A stretch of DNA of 25,324 bases, from positions 1 through 25,324 of IMG/VR virus record IMGVR_UViG_3300033143_003373; one strand, 5' to 3'. The stretch is from a virus. The notes below the pieces were generated by a model. The model was not told the DNA's origin and ran no database searches. It saw only the letters and a program-made list of their open reading frames with translations. Position numbers and translations under genes: made by a program. Shown in pieces: positions 1 to 8,399 of this stretch; position 1 is the first letter of the stretch, and each line of letters begins with the position of its first letter.

Positions 1-894
1 GTGATCGTTGTGTGCCCTCTTGCCAACCGGGAACGTGTTCCGGCCTTCGTTTTCAAGGTCCCCCAGGATGGAGGGGTCCTTTTGGTTCATCTGCGCCTGA
101 ACACGGAAATAACGTCTGCGGAAAACCCGAGGCCCCCAGCCGAATAAGTATCGACTTTTGAATAAATGCCAGCAGGCCAGGGCGTAAAAAATCCTGCCAA
201 TGGTAGGCTGAATGCGAGGCAGGCAGATCAAGCCTAGAGCGAAAAACAGGGTGATCCCGATGGGCATCACTTCCGGGTAAAGAAAAGAATCCAAGACCGC
301 CAGTCCGATCGTGACGGAACACCAGGCCGCTCGGCATCGGCTCCAAACGATGGCTATTCCCACCGGAACCAGGCCGACAAACCACCAAGCGGAGCCAGTC
401 AGGGCCAGATGAAAGCCGATGAAAAATTGAGGAGCCAGGTATGCCGCCGTATAGTTACTGTTCCCCAGCCAGGAATAAAGGCGTGTTTTCTTGCGCCTGG
501 TCCGTAAAAACTCAGCGGTTTCCTCGTGGATCGGGTCAATGGCGAGCCATTGGTGCATCAGGCCATAGATCGCCACAAAAGGAGCGGGCAGGAATAACGC
601 CCGCAAGACAAGTTCTATCGGCGCGAGGCTGCAACAGAAGGCAAAAAGCAACACCCCCCACCACCGGGTCAAATCCTCTAAGGCTCCTCGGGGATCATCA
701 CACCAGAACAGGCTTGCGGTAAGATAGGCCACGAACAGCCCCAGGTATAACATGGGGCCGTCCGTGGTCAGCGGAAGGAACGGAAGCAAGGCTAAAAAAG
801 CCAGGCAAGAGAGCAGGACAAAAATCCTGTCCTTGAATTCCGTCCATCCGTAGTGGCCCCGGCCCCGAACAATCGGGACCAGGGCACCCCTTGG
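1..894 (-). CDS. O-antigen ligase/polymerase-like membrane protein (WaaL/Wzy superfamily), 3' end cut by window edge
   Basis: This frame is open for 298 codons, from just after the stop at 895-897 to the window edge, so the C-terminus is missing. It is a multi-pass membrane protein with hydrophobic stretches around codons 23-42, 50-64, 80-97, 152-165, 171-184, 192-205 and 209-225. It carries the landmarks of the O-antigen ligase/Wzy polymerase superfamily in the right order: LGNSNYTAAYL near codon 143, WSRCRAAW near 184 (the SRxA element), FGWGPRVF near 251, and AHNDH near 294 at the start of the periplasmic loop histidine motif. Family members join or polymerise lipid-linked glycans on the outer face of the inner membrane. 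The start is unclear: the first in-frame ATG is at 753, inside the hydrophobic region, and no good ribosome site is seen upstream. It lies downstream of the capsid genes on the same strand. Its role is inferred to be surface-glycan modification of the host. Confidence 0.72.
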
Positions 895-1188
895 TTAGCT
901 AAATCGCGGTTGTGCGATGATCACGCTCGCGCCGTTCGAATCCCAATCACTCGGGACATACCCAATACAAGGAGTCCCGGAATTGGAAGCGGGAGCAATG
1001 ATAAAGAAATCCCCGGCCAGGGCCTTCATTCCGTGGTTGCTGTACGCCGTGCTGAAGTATGTCGTGTTCGGCGTAGTACCCGCCACGGAGGCCACATTGT
1101 CGCCGTTGACATCGCAGTAATGCCACAGCGAATTGCCGCCCTCCCCGCCGAGGTGGATTCGGTTGAGATAGGTTCGATCAAAACTCAT
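895..1188 (-). CDS. Small virion-operon protein, unknown function (97 aa)
   Basis: I do not recognise the family. The product is 97 residues, rich in Gly, Ser, Asn and Thr, with several aromatic residues and no membrane segment or coiled coil. This composition suits a beta-rich structural protein. A strong AAGGGAGG ribosome site lies 8-9 bases before the ATG. It follows the major capsid gene with a 54-base gap containing a stem-loop, a position often taken by capsid decoration or head-completion proteins, but that is only a guess from context. Its TAA stop directly abuts the ligase-like reading frame, which continues in the same frame. Confidence 0.7.
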   Translation of the reverse strand: MSFDRTYLNRIHLGGEGGNSLWHYCDVNGDNVASVAGTTPNTTYFSTAYSNHGMKALAGDFFIIAPASNSGTPCIGYVPSDWDSNGASVIIAQPRFS

Positions 1189-1210
1189 TTTTTGGATCCT
1201 CCCTTGAGGT

Positions 1211-1234
1211 CAGGCCCAGGGGTTCCCAGGCCTG
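1211..1234 (-). other. Stem-loop between major capsid gene and next gene
   Basis: A six-base arm (CAGGCC/GGCCTG) encloses an inner GGG/CCC pairing. On the minus strand no T-run follows, so it is not a classic terminator. It could stabilise the capsid mRNA end or lower expression of the downstream gene. Confidence 0.35.
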
Positions 1235-1242
1235 TCCCTCGG

Positions 1243-2076
1243 TTAATTGTCTTCGCAGTAGAATTCCACCACGCCTTGATCATCGACCCGGATCGCCCCG
1301 GCACTCATCATTGAGTCAACGAGGAATGCCGCCTTTTCGGCTACCCAATCGATTGATGTCTTGATCGCGGCGTTTTCGCCGAGGCCGATTGCCGACCGAT
1401 GCCAAGCCAGGCAAATCAAACTCGATCCACTGGAAGGCAGGCCGGTATGAGGCACCCACATCATGTTGAGCCACCGTTTGGCCTGAGTCCCAGTCAGCCA
1501 GGGATGATTACCCTGCCCGACATAATCGGCGTCGGCAAACTCCTGAATGCCCAGGAGGTCATTCCACCCGGCGGGCGGGACAAACACTACCCGGTCGCCA
1601 TCATCGGGAACATCGTTGTCATTGAGTTTTTTGAAAACAGCTTTCGCGTAGTCTTTGGTGATGGTTCCGGAATAGGTATCCGCGATTTTCTGCGCGGCAG
1701 GCAATGACGCTCGGGCAGCGGAAAACACCAGGTCGTCAATCTTCCGCCCGAGAGCATAACCACCACTGCGGGCGTATGCCTGTCTTTCGTCAATGTTGGT
1801 TTTAAGTTCGTCGAGCTTGTCGACGTAGTCAGCAGCGTACCAGTCTTCCATAATGGCTTCCACGTAGGAATGCGCCAGGTTCATGACGGGAACGTTGCCG
1901 TTCCGGCTCTTCTGCCCAGCGGCACCCTTCCCCAGCTTAGGGAACCGCACCGTGGACGCGCCCTTTGCATCCTTCACTCTCACCGTGGATCGGGTCTTTG
2001 ATCCCTGCCTTTGGTACGCCAGCTTTACCTCAGATTCAAACTGGGTCACGAAGGCATTGTCAATAGTCGTTGTCAT
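1243..2076 (-). CDS. Major capsid protein (277 aa)
   Basis: This is the probable HK97-fold major head protein that assembles the procapsid on the scaffold. The length (277 aa), the acidic/aromatic composition and the place directly after the scaffold gene all fit. The N-terminal part (MTTTIDNAFVTQFESEV) and the middle segment around IDERQAYARSGGYALGRKID resemble phage capsid proteins of podovirus-like genomes. The start was chosen at the ATG at 2076 because GGAGGATGGAGAT immediately precedes it. A TTG five codons upstream would overlap that ribosome site. A 122-base gap separates it from the scaffold, the largest gap in the head operon. I saw no clear promoter there. The assignment rests on synteny and general resemblance rather than on a catalytic motif. 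Confidence 0.8.
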   Translation of the reverse strand: MTTTIDNAFVTQFESEVKLAYQRQGSKTRSTVRVKDAKGASTVRFPKLGKGAAGQKSRNGNVPVMNLAHSYVEAIMEDWYAADYVDKLDELKTNIDERQAYARSGGYALGRKIDDLVFSAARASLPAAQKIADTYSGTITKDYAKAVFKKLNDNDVPDDGDRVVFVPPAGWNDLLGIQEFADADYVGQGNHPWLTGTQAKRWLNMMWVPHTGLPSSGSSLICLAWHRSAIGLGENAAIKTSIDWVAEKAAFLVDSMMSAGAIRVDDQGVVEFYCEDN

Positions 2077-2198
2077 ATCTCCATCCTCCAAGGGTAATAT
2101 CAGGGGTTAGCGTTTGTCCGGGTGTCCTCTGCGGGGTTCCTGGGGTGTCCAATGCTGGGGCCAGGTCCCGACCGCTTCGGGGCGGAGATCCTCTATCC

Positions 2199-3062
2199 TT
2201 AAGCATTGCCCGCCAGTTGCTTGAACCCTTCCTCGACCTTGCGGACAAGGGCAGGGTCGCGCCTGGCAGGATCGTAATACTCAGGTCTTGACATCAGTTC
2301 TTCAAGTTCTTCCCGAGTCATCGGGCTATGCGCCGCGCCACCTTCGCCGATGCCCTTGAGTTTATCCTCTCCGACAACTTGGGACAGCTTAACGAATCCC
2401 CTCACAATGTCGGGATCAACGTGCAGGCCTGCGTCAGCCAGTTTCTTGGCCGCCTCCTCCCCGAATACTTGACGAAGGGCCTTGTCAGCGGCGGTGATGT
2501 TGGCCTCATAGTTCTGCCCGTACTCCTGCTTGAGCATTTTTTCCGTTTCGGCCTTCACCTGTTCGATGGTTTGCTCTTGGGTCTGTTCCCATTCTTTGGC
2601 GTAATTCGCCAAGAAGAGCCTGATTCCATCGGCTTGGTTCGGGGTCAGACCGTACTTGTGGGCAGTTTCGGCAAACGCTTTGTCCATTTCGGGGTTGCCT
2701 TCCATGCCCTCAACCTCAGTAAACTGATATTTGTCCGGAGATTCAGGCCGCCCAATGGCTTTATAGAAGTTCGCCCATTCCTCGTCCGATGCGTTCGGGC
2801 CGGGAACGGTGATCGGGTTTTCCCCGAGCTTCTTTCTCGCTTCAACGTGGGCCTTTAACTGCTCCTCGGGGGTTTTATACCGCCCGAGAATATTGAGCGC
2901 CTCCTCGCTTTTAAGGGTCTCATCCTCGTACCCCTGAAGCCACTCAGGAATCTCCGGGGTCCCCGGTTCGCCACCCGCACCTTTTTCATCGGGTGGGGTT
3001 TCGGATGGATTCCCAGGGGTTCCTTTGGATTTGTCGTCAACATGATCATCCATCAAAGTCAT
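2199..3062 (-). CDS. Scaffolding protein (287 aa)
   Basis: This is a highly charged, mostly helical protein with no Cys and a disordered acidic/Pro-rich N-terminus (about residues 1-45). The segment around residues 90-115 (SDEEWANFYKAIGRPESPDKY) is typical of phage scaffold proteins, followed by a long helical region (about 130-215) likely to form coiled coils. Scaffolds guide capsid assembly and are released or degraded before packaging. The ATG overlaps the stop of the Bbp19-like gene by ATGA, with a GGAGGGA ribosome site 5-6 bases upstream, so translation is coupled. The major capsid gene follows. Confidence 0.82.
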   Translation of the reverse strand: MTLMDDHVDDKSKGTPGNPSETPPDEKGAGGEPGTPEIPEWLQGYEDETLKSEEALNILGRYKTPEEQLKAHVEARKKLGENPITVPGPNASDEEWANFYKAIGRPESPDKYQFTEVEGMEGNPEMDKAFAETAHKYGLTPNQADGIRLFLANYAKEWEQTQEQTIEQVKAETEKMLKQEYGQNYEANITAADKALRQVFGEEAAKKLADAGLHVDPDIVRGFVKLSQVVGEDKLKGIGEGGAAHSPMTREELEELMSRPEYYDPARRDPALVRKVEEGFKQLAGNA

Positions 3063-3355
3063 TCGTCTCCCTCCGCTGTTTGAGGTTTTGGTTGCGGCGG
3101 TTTCACTCGGGTCTTTGCCAATGCCCGAGCGATCGCCTCGTAATCCTGAGTGATGCCCATGCAGTCCAAAATGTAGAGCACCACGTCACGCCTGCCTGCC
3201 ATGAAGTCTTGCCCTCGGGGGTCCGGCTCCATGCCGGCGTCAAGGACCATGGCATAACTCATCAGGTCCCCCAGTACCCGAGGTCCCAGTGTTCCTGATG
3301 CGAATACCCGGCGGTAAATCCTTTGTCTTTCACTATCCTCTAGCAGCTCTGGCAC
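3059..3355 (-). CDS. Bbp19-like phage protein (98 aa)
   Basis: The product resembles the small Bbp19-type family found next to portal and scaffold genes in podoviruses. The pattern RRVFASGTLGPRVLGDLM at about residues 15-32, followed by GRRDVVLYILDCMGI near 54-68, matches the usual layout (RRVF, GxxVL, GRRDV). The function is not established. The position between portal and scaffold suggests a head-assembly role. The start is GTG, chosen because GGGGAGGAGG lies about 6 bases before it. The gene overlaps the end of the portal gene by 23 bases and the scaffold start by 4. Confidence 0.68.
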   Translation of the reverse strand: MPELLEDSERQRIYRRVFASGTLGPRVLGDLMSYAMVLDAGMEPDPRGQDFMAGRRDVVLYILDCMGITQDYEAIARALAKTRVKPPQPKPQTAEGDE

Positions 3356-4949
3356 TCTCAGCCTCCTCCCCAGTTTTTTCCACCGCCGCCCCTTGTGCGG
3401 CCATCTGCAACATCATTTGCAGTTGCGCCAGCTTGGCGCGTTCTTGCTCGATCATGGCAACCTCTTCCTCGCTCCGCAATGCCTCAGTCGGCGCGCCGTA
3501 AAGGTCCCATGCACGCCGGATCGCCTTCTTTGCGTCGAACACCACAGCGGCGTCAGGATCCAGTTGCAAGAACGGAACGGCGAATTGCATGGCGTTTTGA
3601 GTCGCCCGGCCCTCCAGGGCCTTCAGGGCTTTCGCAAGCGGGCTTATATAGTCCACAGTCAGGGCCTCACCTTCAAGGGCTTGCGGGGGATCCGGGAACA
3701 TGCCCGCCCGAGACATGATGTTGAATCCCCGCTCAATCGCAGGCCCCAGGGCCTCGGAATGCAGCCGCCCGATTGCAGGTCCCAGGATCATCAGCCGTTC
3801 CTGTACCCGCTCAACAACCTCGGTTGCGGTCATCCCGGTGGTCTGTTGGGAAAGCATCAAGAAGACATCCACGAAGAACGCCTGTTTAACAAGGTTGCGG
3901 GTGTCTTGCGTCATCTCCATTCCGAAGGGAACGTTGCCCAGGATCTCGCCCAGGGCCTCGGGTTTCTCCCGCCCGTGGTCCCGCCTGAAATAATTGATTG
4001 CGTTCGGGCTTGTACGTAATCGACCGGCAAAGGATGCAGGCACCCACAGGGGCGGTTCAACGATCTTCTGCCCGGCCAGAAGGTCCGAACGGCGTTGTTT
4101 GTGCAGAGTTTTAATATCTGGCATGGCGTCTATGCCAGGACCTCGCCCGTACACCTCCCTCGAAGTCTTCCGCCACCGGGCCGTGTGCCAGGGATCTTCC
4201 CAATATCCGCCCTCGTGGAGGAGGTGCCGGGTGTCTTTTTCGTAGTAGATACTTGCAAACGGCTTTCCTTCCCTGTCAATCCGTCCGGGTATCCAGTTTT
4301 CACGCGGGGTTGTGACATGTACAACCGTGATTTTCTTATCGGGCTCCTTTTCCAGGGCGTCCCGCGCCTCCCTTGAAAGGCTCTCCGCCCCAAATTCGCG
4401 GGCCAGGTTCCTCAACGTTTGCTTGTATTCCCGGTAATGAGTGTCCACTACCCCCCGCTCGTTCTCCGCAATGCACACCTCACGCGGCGGGAAGACGTAA
4501 AATCGCGATATTTCCTCATCATCCTCCGCTTGGAAGAGATGAGCGGTGCCGAACCCGCATAAATCTTCGTAAAATTCCAAGATAACTTGGTAAAAATTGG
4601 TTTTCCCCAGGCTTTCAACGTGGATCCGGGTAACATCTTCGAGCCATTCCCGTACATCCGGCTCGTCGATAAGTTGGGTATTGACAAGGCGATACTGAAA
4701 CCATGGCGCCGCTTCAGAAGTAAGGTGCCCCAGGAGACCGGCGGATAGGATATTGAGCGATTGGCTCGGGGTTGAATCGTAAACCTTGTCGGTCCGCTTT
4801 TCCCCGGCCTGGGATTCGCTCGTGACGTACTCCTTCCAGGGCATCAAGTAAGTAACCACATCTTCCCAGCGTTGTTCCCATAGAGTTCGGCTTGTCAGCA
4901 GGGCATCGTGGCGTGCGGCATGATATTTGATAATGTCGTCGGTTCTCAT
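3333..4949 (-). CDS. Portal protein, head-to-tail connector (538 aa)
   Basis: This is the dodecameric portal of the T7 gp8 / head-to-tail connecting protein family, the channel through which DNA is packaged and ejected. The N-terminal helical region (RTLWEQRWEDVVTYLMPWK) followed by SQSLNILSAGLLGHLTS near residue 62 is typical. The length of 538 residues matches T7-like portals. The stretch QQTTGMTATEVVERVQERL at about 366-384 corresponds to the MTATEV motif of this family. The C-terminus is a charged helix (about 490-538). The ATG overlaps the preceding stop by one base (TAATG), with CGGAGG 8 bases upstream. This family is the main evidence for a podovirus-type virion. Confidence 0.92.
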   Translation of the reverse strand: MRTDDIIKYHAARHDALLTSRTLWEQRWEDVVTYLMPWKEYVTSESQAGEKRTDKVYDSTPSQSLNILSAGLLGHLTSEAAPWFQYRLVNTQLIDEPDVREWLEDVTRIHVESLGKTNFYQVILEFYEDLCGFGTAHLFQAEDDEEISRFYVFPPREVCIAENERGVVDTHYREYKQTLRNLAREFGAESLSREARDALEKEPDKKITVVHVTTPRENWIPGRIDREGKPFASIYYEKDTRHLLHEGGYWEDPWHTARWRKTSREVYGRGPGIDAMPDIKTLHKQRRSDLLAGQKIVEPPLWVPASFAGRLRTSPNAINYFRRDHGREKPEALGEILGNVPFGMEMTQDTRNLVKQAFFVDVFLMLSQQTTGMTATEVVERVQERLMILGPAIGRLHSEALGPAIERGFNIMSRAGMFPDPPQALEGEALTVDYISPLAKALKALEGRATQNAMQFAVPFLQLDPDAAVVFDAKKAIRRAWDLYGAPTEALRSEEEVAMIEQERAKLAQLQMMLQMAAQGAAVEKTGEEAESARAARG

Positions 4950-5212
4950 TATTTCGGCCTCCGAAATGTAGCGGGCAGGTCTTTATTCTCCACGACACCA
5001 TGATCGCATAGCAATCGGCAATAATGCGCAATTGCGGACGTCACTATTTCGTGCAAATTGAGCGAAATATCCGCAACCTCGTATTCTTCCCAGTCTAAGC
5101 GGCATCGAGCCTCGTAATCTGCAAGGCCGACCTCAAACCGGATCGGGGCACCGATAATCTTACTGGTTGTGTCTTTAATCTCAAGGCTTACTCGCCTGCC
5201 TGGTACGATCAT
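4949..5212 (-). CDS. Small virion-operon protein, unknown function (87 aa)
   Basis: I do not recognise a family. The 87-residue product is mixed alpha/beta in appearance: a beta-like N-terminal half (IVPGRRVSLEIKD) is followed by a helix-rich half (LHEIVTSAIAHYCRLL). It has no signal or membrane segment. The start at 5212 is supported by AAGGCGGGTGA just upstream and overlaps the previous stop by ATGA. It is coupled to the portal gene, so it may help head or connector assembly, but nothing shows this directly. Confidence 0.68.
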   Translation of the reverse strand: MIVPGRRVSLEIKDTTSKIIGAPIRFEVGLADYEARCRLDWEEYEVADISLNLHEIVTSAIAHYCRLLCDHGVVENKDLPATFRRPK

Positions 5213-6003
5213 TTCACCCGCCTTGCTCTATGGCTCATAAGCATCCGTTCCCGCCCCTTAGCGGTTAGGGCCTTGGGCTCCTTGGATGCCAATTCAGTGT
5301 GCACCAGGGGAATGCGCCCCACCATCTCCCTCCGTTTTGGGGCCAGTTCCGCCCGCTTTTTTTCAATCGCTTCCAGCTCAATCCCCAGCTTACGAATCTG
5401 CTCCTGGATTGCCTGGATCTGCCTTTGAGCACCAAGATACTCTTTTGTTTCGGTATACCTGGCAGGCAACGACACCGATTCTTCCGGGGCTCCGAAACTT
5501 TGTGACGATCTCACCGCCCGGACCTTGGCGAGCCGCTCCGCCCCTCCGTCGATACCGGGGAGAGACATCGTGCCTCCGGTCCCAGGGGATAACTCGCTCA
5601 ACGCTTTGGCGTGCCCGTAGATGCCCCAGCCAGTCTTGGCGAAACTAGAAAGAGAAATCCCTTGCAGCCCCATCGTGGCCACGCCCGTGACCAGCCCGAG
5701 AGCATGCCCGGCCAGGAGACCACGGGCCACGTCACTTTGGGATCCGAACATCCTGGCTTGCCGCTGCGCTCGCTCCTCGCCCCATCCAGACAGCGCACGG
5801 GCCAAACCGCCCCAAAATCCGATAGGCTTATCAAGCGCACTGCCGTATATGCCGAAGGCTCCTAAACCTTCCGGGCCTCTGCCTGCCCGGTCTCCGCCTG
5901 ATGAGACACCGAACGCATCCGCAAAGGCTCCGAAAGCTCCCAGGTCCGCCCCGGCTCCTCCGGATCCGCTTGTCTCCGCTCTGCCACCGTAGGCATCAAG
6001 CAT
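5209..6003 (-). CDS. Glycine-rich/coiled-coil putative virion protein (264 aa)
   Basis: There are three visible parts. Residues 1-60 are very rich in Gly/Ala/Ser and probably disordered. Residues about 95-135 are hydrophobic and Gly-rich (HALGLVTGVATMGLQGISL), perhaps membrane-interacting. Residues about 190-235 form a predicted coiled coil (charged heptads around QIQAIQEQIRKLGIELEAI), followed by a basic tail. This plan is like small internal virion or ejection proteins of podoviruses, but I see no family signature. The ribosome site GAGGTAAGCA precedes the ATG. The stop overlaps the next start by ATGA. Confidence 0.7.
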   Translation of the reverse strand: MLDAYGGRAETSGSGGAGADLGAFGAFADAFGVSSGGDRAGRGPEGLGAFGIYGSALDKPIGFWGGLARALSGWGEERAQRQARMFGSQSDVARGLLAGHALGLVTGVATMGLQGISLSSFAKTGWGIYGHAKALSELSPGTGGTMSLPGIDGGAERLAKVRAVRSSQSFGAPEESVSLPARYTETKEYLGAQRQIQAIQEQIRKLGIELEAIEKKRAELAPKRREMVGRIPLVHTELASKEPKALTAKGRERMLMSHRARRVK

Positions 6004-6011
6004 TGCTTACC

Positions 6012-6146
6012 TCACTTCTTTTTCCGGCCCTTGCCCTTCGATGCACGGTATCCGCGATATGCCTTTTCTGCTGACTTACGGCTCTTGTACATACACTTCC
6101 CACTTCCGATGCGATATTTTTTATTGGAACACTTGCGCACTGGCAT
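6012..6146 (-). CDS. Very basic small protein (44 aa)
   Basis: The true start is the internal ATG at 6146, which has a perfect AGGAGG five bases upstream. The 44-residue product is about one third Lys/Arg, with two Cys and the patterns KYRIGSGKCMY and KSAEKAYRGYRASKGKG, ending in RKKK. Similar tiny basic proteins occur between terminase and portal genes in several podovirus-type genomes. Binding of packaged DNA is plausible from charge but not shown. Confidence 0.72.
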   Translation of the reverse strand: MPVRKCSNKKYRIGSGKCMYKSRKSAEKAYRGYRASKGKGRKKK

Positions 6147-6148
6147 AC

Positions 6149-6565
6149 TTATCCTCCTAGAGTGCTCGATAGTTGCGGGCTCGATGCGGTCTTGCGGATC
6201 AGCGGCGCGGCACCGTACCAAACGTCTTTGGTCGTATGCACCAGGCTCCGCCTCTGCCGCTTTTTCTCCTGGGCCTGGAGGGCCTGCACCCGCTTGGTTT
6301 TCTCTTCCCGCTGCTTGAGCAGGGCCTGAAGGGCCGCTGTCTGCTTGGCAAGGGCCGTTTTGCGCTGTTCCGCCGCTGCCTTTGCCGATGCCATCAGGAT
6401 TTGTTGTTGCGACCGTGCGCGCTCATTAGCAGCCCTGATCGCTTCCACTTGCGCCTTTGCCGCTTTGGTTTGTTGTCTTGCGGCGTAGATAGTTGCCCCT
6501 GCCTGGATTATCGGCGCGGCGATTCGTGCCGCTCTTGCAATCCCCGCAAAGATTGATCCCCACAT
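6149..6565 (-). CDS. Putative minor virion/DNA-ejection protein, coiled coil (138 aa)
   Basis: A short amphipathic or hydrophobic N-terminus (residues 1-28, WGSIFAGIARAARIAAPII) is followed by a long Ala/Gln/Lys-rich coiled coil (about 30-108) and a polar tail. This is the usual architecture of small internal virion proteins that enter the cell with DNA, though no specific family is recognised. It starts 10 bases after the terminase stop with GAGAGG before the ATG. Its stop lies within the ribosome-site region of the 44-residue gene, so the genes are tightly coupled. Confidence 0.72.
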   Translation of the reverse strand: MWGSIFAGIARAARIAAPIIQAGATIYAARQQTKAAKAQVEAIRAANERARSQQQILMASAKAAAEQRKTALAKQTAALQALLKQREEKTKRVQALQAQEKKRQRRSLVHTTKDVWYGAAPLIRKTASSPQLSSTLGG

Positions 6566-6574
6566 AATAACCTC

Positions 6575-7945
6575 TCAGTTAAGTATTGCCGCCTCATCCA
6601 CCTCGGCGTATTCCTGGCGCACAATGCCCCGCGCCAAGGCAACTTTTGGCCGGTCGAGCAAATCATAGCCGACGGCGAACGTCCGAAACGCATCCGCACC
6701 GTGCGATGACCAGTCGTGCACTGGTCTGACACCTAGACGTTTGAGTTTCTCGTCGTAGTCGCTCCGGTAGTTCTCAAGGCACATGAGCCCCTGTGCACAT
6801 TTGTCCTCATCAAACCAACAACGTTGGAGCACCGTCCTGCAGGCCGGGATATGCACGTTGATGATGACATCCATGTTGCGGGCCCTCGGCACGGTGATGA
6901 TCGGCTTGATGCCCAAATTCTCGGCCATCTCCGCCCGAGACTTGGCGATCTCCCCGCTCCCCAGCTCCCGGACCTCGGCATCATGCGGCATGTAGTGATT
7001 GCCGTACACATACGGCTTGCCCTTGAGCACCTTGGCGTAATGATCCAGGCCGTAGCCGCTGGCCTCGTAGTAGTCCACGAAATGGAAGGCGTCCCCTACC
7101 GGCTGCATGAACCAAATCGACATACTATCGTCAACGCCGAGATCCCAGAACGTGTCAACCTCGATCTCGGGCCTCCACGGCACCTTGGTGATTCGCCCGT
7201 CGTTACGGGCCTCAACAATTTGCCGGGCGTAATATGCGCCAGGGACCGCGCCCTCCCAGGAGCAATAATACTCCTGCGCAAACAGGGCCTCCCCCAGCTC
7301 GTCACCAAAGATTTGGCGATACTCGCGCCTGATCCCGTCAAGCTGCTTGCGAGAGAAAACCGGGGTGTCATCCGCTGTCAACCGTTGGGCGAACCATCCC
7401 TCGGTTACTCGTGCGGTCTCATAGGTTTGCCGCCCGTGGTTGTTGCCCCTCGAAGTATAGATAAAGATTGCCCAGCCGTCGTTCTCCTCCAAAATTGGAG
7501 CGAGATACGCCCAGGCCATCGGGTTCGCAAGAGCCCACTCGGACAGGACGATCCCCCGAGGTGGGCTCCCAACATATGCGTCATAGTTGTCCGACCCTAC
7601 CAGCTGCCACTGAGACCCGTTGACAAACTCGATCGACATTTCGTTACGTCTCGTTTTCGCCCGGATTTCGGGCGGAAACGCCTCATCAATTCGCCTTTTG
7701 CCCGTCCTGGGATTGACGGCGTCCCAAATGACCTTGCGAGCTTGGTTGTAACGTGGGAGCATATGCCAGTAATTTCCGGGGCATTGCATCAATGCCGTTG
7801 CCGTGTAGTGGAGCGCAACGTCATCTTTGCCCCATCGCCGGTGAGCGACCTCGACCGCCCGCTTGCCGCCTCGCTCCAAGTAAGTCCAAAGCGGCATTTG
7901 GTCCGGTCGTGGTCGCCAGTTGTTAGGCAGCGTTATCGTCGCCAT
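6575..7945 (-). CDS. terL: Terminase large subunit (456 aa)
   Basis: This is the packaging motor ATPase and nuclease. Residues 34-42 hold a Walker A-like element (AHRRWGKDD). Residues 131-136 (GIVLSE) form Walker B with the catalytic Glu, and residues 162-167 (IYTSRG) act as the coupling motif. The C-terminal nuclease has D268 in FWDLG, D322 in MPHDAEV and D418 in HGADAFRTFAVGY. The start is placed at 7945 because the N-terminal residues after it begin the conserved region and an upstream extension would lie inside the small-terminase frame. An AGGAGG lies about 15 bases upstream. It overlaps the preceding gene by 23 bases, the normal TerS-TerL order. Confidence 0.92.
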   Translation of the reverse strand: MATITLPNNWRPRPDQMPLWTYLERGGKRAVEVAHRRWGKDDVALHYTATALMQCPGNYWHMLPRYNQARKVIWDAVNPRTGKRRIDEAFPPEIRAKTRRNEMSIEFVNGSQWQLVGSDNYDAYVGSPPRGIVLSEWALANPMAWAYLAPILEENDGWAIFIYTSRGNNHGRQTYETARVTEGWFAQRLTADDTPVFSRKQLDGIRREYRQIFGDELGEALFAQEYYCSWEGAVPGAYYARQIVEARNDGRITKVPWRPEIEVDTFWDLGVDDSMSIWFMQPVGDAFHFVDYYEASGYGLDHYAKVLKGKPYVYGNHYMPHDAEVRELGSGEIAKSRAEMAENLGIKPIITVPRARNMDVIINVHIPACRTVLQRCWFDEDKCAQGLMCLENYRSDYDEKLKRLGVRPVHDWSSHGADAFRTFAVGYDLLDRPKVALARGIVRQEYAEVDEAAILN

Positions 7946-8315
7946 CGTCGCTCTTGTCGCCCTCCTGATCACCAAAGCGCACGATGTTGATGTTAAGGTC
8001 TCCGCTTGCCTCCAGGTCCAGCCGGTCCGCCGGCAGGACATCCAGGACCCTCATAGCGAGGTCAACGTACTTGGCCCTGGTAGCGTAGTCGATCATTGGC
8101 TTGGAGTACGTCCATCCTCCCCGCTCCCCGCAATAAGGCGACCACTTGGCCTTGACCACTTTGGCACTGAGGCCCTGGTGCAACCTCAACACTGCCCGAT
8201 CCAGGCTCTTGCGGCGCTCGAGAGCCTGGATAAACCGGGCTCTTGCAATCTGCCCGGCCTCCCTTCCCGCTCTCTCCTTGTCTCTCTCTCTGGTGTCCTT
8301 GCTGTCCTCAACCAT
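7923..8315 (-). CDS. Putative terminase small subunit (130 aa)
   Basis: It is identified mainly by position: it is the first gene of the head operon, overlaps terL and has a suitable size. The N-terminus is strongly charged and helical (residues 1-60), which could bind DNA. The C-terminus is very acidic (GDKSDDGDDNAA). A small terminase would recognise the packaging site and recruit TerL. GGAGATGAGCT precedes the ATG, and a good promoter lies 55 bases upstream of the start. I see no clear helix-turn-helix signature, so another regulator is possible. Confidence 0.6.
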   Translation of the reverse strand: MVEDSKDTRERDKERAGREAGQIARARFIQALERRKSLDRAVLRLHQGLSAKVVKAKWSPYCGERGGWTYSKPMIDYATRAKYVDLAMRVLDVLPADRLDLEASGDLNINIVRFGDQEGDKSDDGDDNAA

Positions 8316-8369
8316 AGCTCATCTCCTCTCTCACTGGGTCGTCATGCCCCCCGTTGTCGGTGTAAATAT

Positions 8370-8399
8370 CTAATAACAGACGGTATATTTTGATGTCAA
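8370..8399 (-). promoter_or_regulatory. Sigma70-like promoter for the head operon
   Basis: On the minus strand a perfect TTGACA (8394-8399) is followed after 18 bases by TATTAG (8370-8375, 4 of 6 to consensus). It lies upstream of the small terminase gene and downstream of the terminator at 8480-8514, so it probably starts the late packaging/head transcript by host RNA polymerase. Confidence 0.65.

Noticed and set aside
53-388. Separate 111-codon minus-strand gene
   Set aside because: It is out of frame with the continuous ligase-like membrane frame that covers the same bases and carries family motifs.
853-1314. Plus-strand 153-codon frame across the 97-residue gene
   Set aside because: It is antisense to genes with strong ribosome sites and has no start signal or recognisable product.
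6824-7990. 388-codon plus-strand frame
   Set aside because: It lies antisense to the large terminase, whose motifs are clear. Long antisense frames are expected from codon bias.
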